Shown here: positions 61,823-64,000 of the stretch, piece after piece
Layout: each line of letters begins with the position of its first letter
Numbering within the stretch: position 1 is the stretch's first letter
Origin: Dactylonectria macrodidyma
Taxonomy: Eukaryota; Ascomycota; Sordariomycetes; Hypocreales; Nectriaceae
Reading direction: 5' to 3'
DNA: 64,000 nucleotides
Assembly (NCBI GenBank): GCA_020744425.1
Contig: JAGMUV010000023.1
Coordinates: 124,001 to 188,000 of the forward strand
The notes under the pieces: model-generated
What the model was told of the DNA's origin: nothing
Database searches by the model: none
Seen by the model: the letters and a program-made list of their open reading frames with translations, nothing else
Made by a program: the position numbers and the translations under genes

Positions 61823-62162
61823 GTGTGGGGGCCTGTCAATGATCGATGTAAAAGAGCCCGGGTATGAACGGGCTCCAGACAGTCCTGGAAGTTATTGCTG
61901 GGGGGAGCGCCAGGGGAGATTCGATCGGGGATGAGGATGATTATTATGCAGATCTTTATTGGGAACGTGCCGCTTCGGATTTCAGATGATACCAAGAAGG
62001 GCGAGGGCGGCCAGCTAAGCCAACAATGTGATTTAGCTACGAAGCCTTGATGACTAACTAAGGGCTTGGGGATTTTGTTTTGTTATGATTCCGAGATGTT
62101 CAGCAGTTCGGAAGAAGAACCCGGAAGCTCGAGGACTGTCCCAAGGGAACAGAGAGCCGGAG

Positions 62163-62202
62163 AGGTGACAAGGTGACAAGGTGACAAGGTGACAAGGTGA
62201 CA
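62163..62202. repeat. 8-bp minisatellite, five copies
   Basis: AGGTGACA is repeated five times in perfect tandem and followed by a partial copy, in the 3' flank of PSE1, about 340 bp after its stop codon. The array is likely polymorphic. Confidence 0.9.
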
Positions 62203-63606
62203 AGATGCGGAACGGTGAATCATTTGGAGATAGAGACAGGAAGTGGCGTCAAGTAGAAGAAAATTCTGGTTTATATGCATCAGCTCACGCATGACTTGGA
62301 TGAGGATCCACGAGGTATGTCGAACCCAGGTTGGTTGTGGTTCGCGACACTACCAATGATGGCTGTTTCGGGCTATGATTGCGGAGGAGAGGCGATTGTT
62401 TTCTCAAAAGAGGTCGGTGATGGTTTTGTTTATTAAGCGATGTGTACCAGGCGTAAGGCTACCCCTGTGCGGCACAAGTCTGAGCGTGATGAGATTTTTG
62501 AAAAGTCTTGGTGGGCTTTTGCTGACATTTGCTGACTTGGATTGCAATATTAGTCCATCCCAGGAGAGGGAGTGAAGCGGTATTGGTGGCGTTTGTAAGG
62601 ATTATGACTTCTCAGTAATCAGAAATACAGCATTGTTTTCTTTTCCCTCATCTCTCTTCCCTCCCATTTCTCTTTCCCCATTTTCCCTTCTTAGCTCGGT
62701 TCTCACTACCCTACCCTGCCTCGCCTCTGCTCTCGGTGCAACTCCGTACAGGTTCTGAGAGACGCTACAGTTTGCGCCAAGTCTCTTTCGTACTCTCTTG
62801 ATACACGCTTGGCACACTGTTTGCTGACCCAGGTTCAGTTTTGAAAGTGGCTCTTTGCCGTGGTGCTCAGACCTCGGAGTGGACATATGTGGATGTGGAA
62901 ATACGGATGAGGGATTTCCCATTAGGATGGCAGATTCCCATACTGTTTGTTATCAACAAGCAAGGGGATCAAGAACAAGGCACATCCCGCCGGCGCATCA
63001 TTCTCATGTGGTCGCGGCCCCACAACGGGAACGCCCAGAAGCAAGGACCAGCCCAATTCAAAGTGCAGCCCGTCTCGGCGGTGGCTTTCTCTGTAATGAA
63101 AAGGTGGCGGCCTTTCAAAGAGTCAAGAGTCCCTCGAAGCGGGGACATGTATGCAAACGGTACATACTTGCAGAGTTGGGGCCATATGGGGGCAGTCTAG
63201 CTTAGGTAGTTAGTTACCTTCGGTTATGGAAAGTATAGAATTCAGGCGAGTTATGTACAAAGCAGTGAATGAGTGGTGGGGAGGGGGAAAGGAGGGGGAA
63301 TGACAAAATGGCGAGGTCGATAGATGATAAAATGGGTGCCAATATTATTCCGCGTGGATTATCCCATCCATCCATACATCTATCCATGCCTAGAACCACG
63401 CCATGGCTGCCGCTGCTTCTTTCCACATATGATAACTTAAACGTACTAGTCATTATTACCTATACATATCGATAGCCAAGTGACATTTGGGCTCACACAC
63501 CATCTCCCATCTAGCAGGTGCAGGCAGTGACGACCCTAACAGGCCTGTCCCCTCTAGTTAGACTCTCTCGTACCTCACCATCTCACATCCCACCACCACT
63601 CTCCCC

Positions 63607-63649
63607 ACCCCTCCGCAATAACCCTCCGCGAATAACCCTCCGCAAATTG
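63607..63649. repeat. Imperfect triple repeat, about 14 bp
   Basis: Three near copies of ACCCTCCGCAATA follow one another with single-base differences (CCGCAATA, CCGCGAATA, CCGCAAATT). They sit in the C-rich putative promoter at the right edge. Confidence 0.65.
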
Positions 63650-64000
63650 AACCCCTCCCCCCCTGCGAACGATTGCCTCTTCTAATCATCCCTTCACCTT
63701 CTTTCTCCTTCCAAACAAACCCCTCCTGCTCCTTGGAAGCACGACCCAATCGCCATCGATCGCACGACCAGCCTGCAAGCGACTTTTGAGCGCTCCGACT
63801 TGACCGACTCGACAACCCGACTCGACTAACCCGGACCGATCTCGAGCCCGCAGCTATCGGCGACACATCGCAGCAAGCCAGAAGCGTCAAGCCTCCAAAC
63901 AGCTGAGGCTGCGCCCAGAGCTACCTTTATTCGTGTAACGACCCCCCCCCTGCCTCGCTCTGGTTCTTTGGCTCTTTTGGCTGCCGGTGCCCGCAATTTC

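Larger units (their letters stand above)
61823..64000. other. PSE1 3' flank and probable promoter of a gene beyond the right edge
   Basis: 2.2 kb without a recognisable gene. It holds the 8-bp minisatellite at 62163-62202, a pyrimidine-rich block at 62640-62700 and a C-rich block at about 63580-63730. The C and T bias of the last 500 bases resembles the leaders of plus-strand genes in this window, so a gene probably starts just beyond 64000. Confidence 0.45.

Overview
The window looks like a euchromatic chromosome arm of a filamentous ascomycete, most likely a Sordariomycete and possibly of the Hypocreales. Short introns (about 50-330 nt, GT-AG with CTAAC/CTGAC-like branch sites), pyrimidine-rich promoters, a DASH-complex gene, a 1,940-residue FKS1 glucan synthase and strong traces of repeat-induced point mutation (RIP) all point there. 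The genus cannot be fixed from the sequence alone.

Positions 1-13,600 are an AT-rich block of dead repeats. Two copies of one Ty3/gypsy chromodomain retrotransposon lie head to head as a large inverted repeat: copy A on the plus strand (1-5645, left end outside the window) and copy B on the minus strand (about 7300-13585). Position x of A pairs with about 11872-x of B. Copy B is RIP-mutated much more heavily. Both copies carry, downstream of pol and on the opposite strand, an unrecognised accessory gene. In copy A this is a 385-codon frame (5065-3911, minus) with its own pyrimidine-rich leader. Its last 212 codons and its leader escaped RIP while everything around them is full of stops. A second unidentified, stop-riddled coding sequence fills 5646-7300. 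A 175-bp LTR ends each element, and the LTR at 13411-13585 marks the switch to normal gene-bearing DNA.

From 14.6 kb to the end, fourteen conserved, intact housekeeping genes can be assembled: ACO1 (mitochondrial aconitase, minus), BUD20 (ribosome-export zinc finger, plus), DAM1 (kinetochore DASH subunit, minus), a CSR1-like Sec14/CRAL-TRIO protein with a mitochondrial-type N-terminus (plus), HNT1 (HIT hydrolase, minus), MOG1 (Ran cofactor, plus), a SprT-like/HMG-box protein (minus), FKS1 (beta-1,3-glucan synthase, plus), LCB1 (serine palmitoyltransferase subunit, plus), a secreted GH17 glucanase (plus), an NYN-domain protein (minus), SDS23 (CBS-domain phosphatase regulator, minus), KGD2 (2-oxoglutarate dehydrogenase E2, minus) and PSE1 (karyopherin, plus). 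Exon joins were worked out by hand, and each multi-exon model gives an open frame of the expected family length.

The genes are not an operon or a biosynthetic cluster. Some share themes: ACO1 and KGD2 act in the TCA cycle, FKS1 and the GH17 enzyme in the cell wall, MOG1, PSE1 and BUD20 in nuclear transport or export, and DAM1 and SDS23 in mitosis. Long gene-free stretches lie between ACO1 and BUD20 (3.2 kb) and between the SprT gene and FKS1 (5.4 kb). No tRNA, rRNA or CRISPR array was seen. The right edge (about 63.5-64.0 kb) looks like the promoter/5' UTR of a gene beyond the window.
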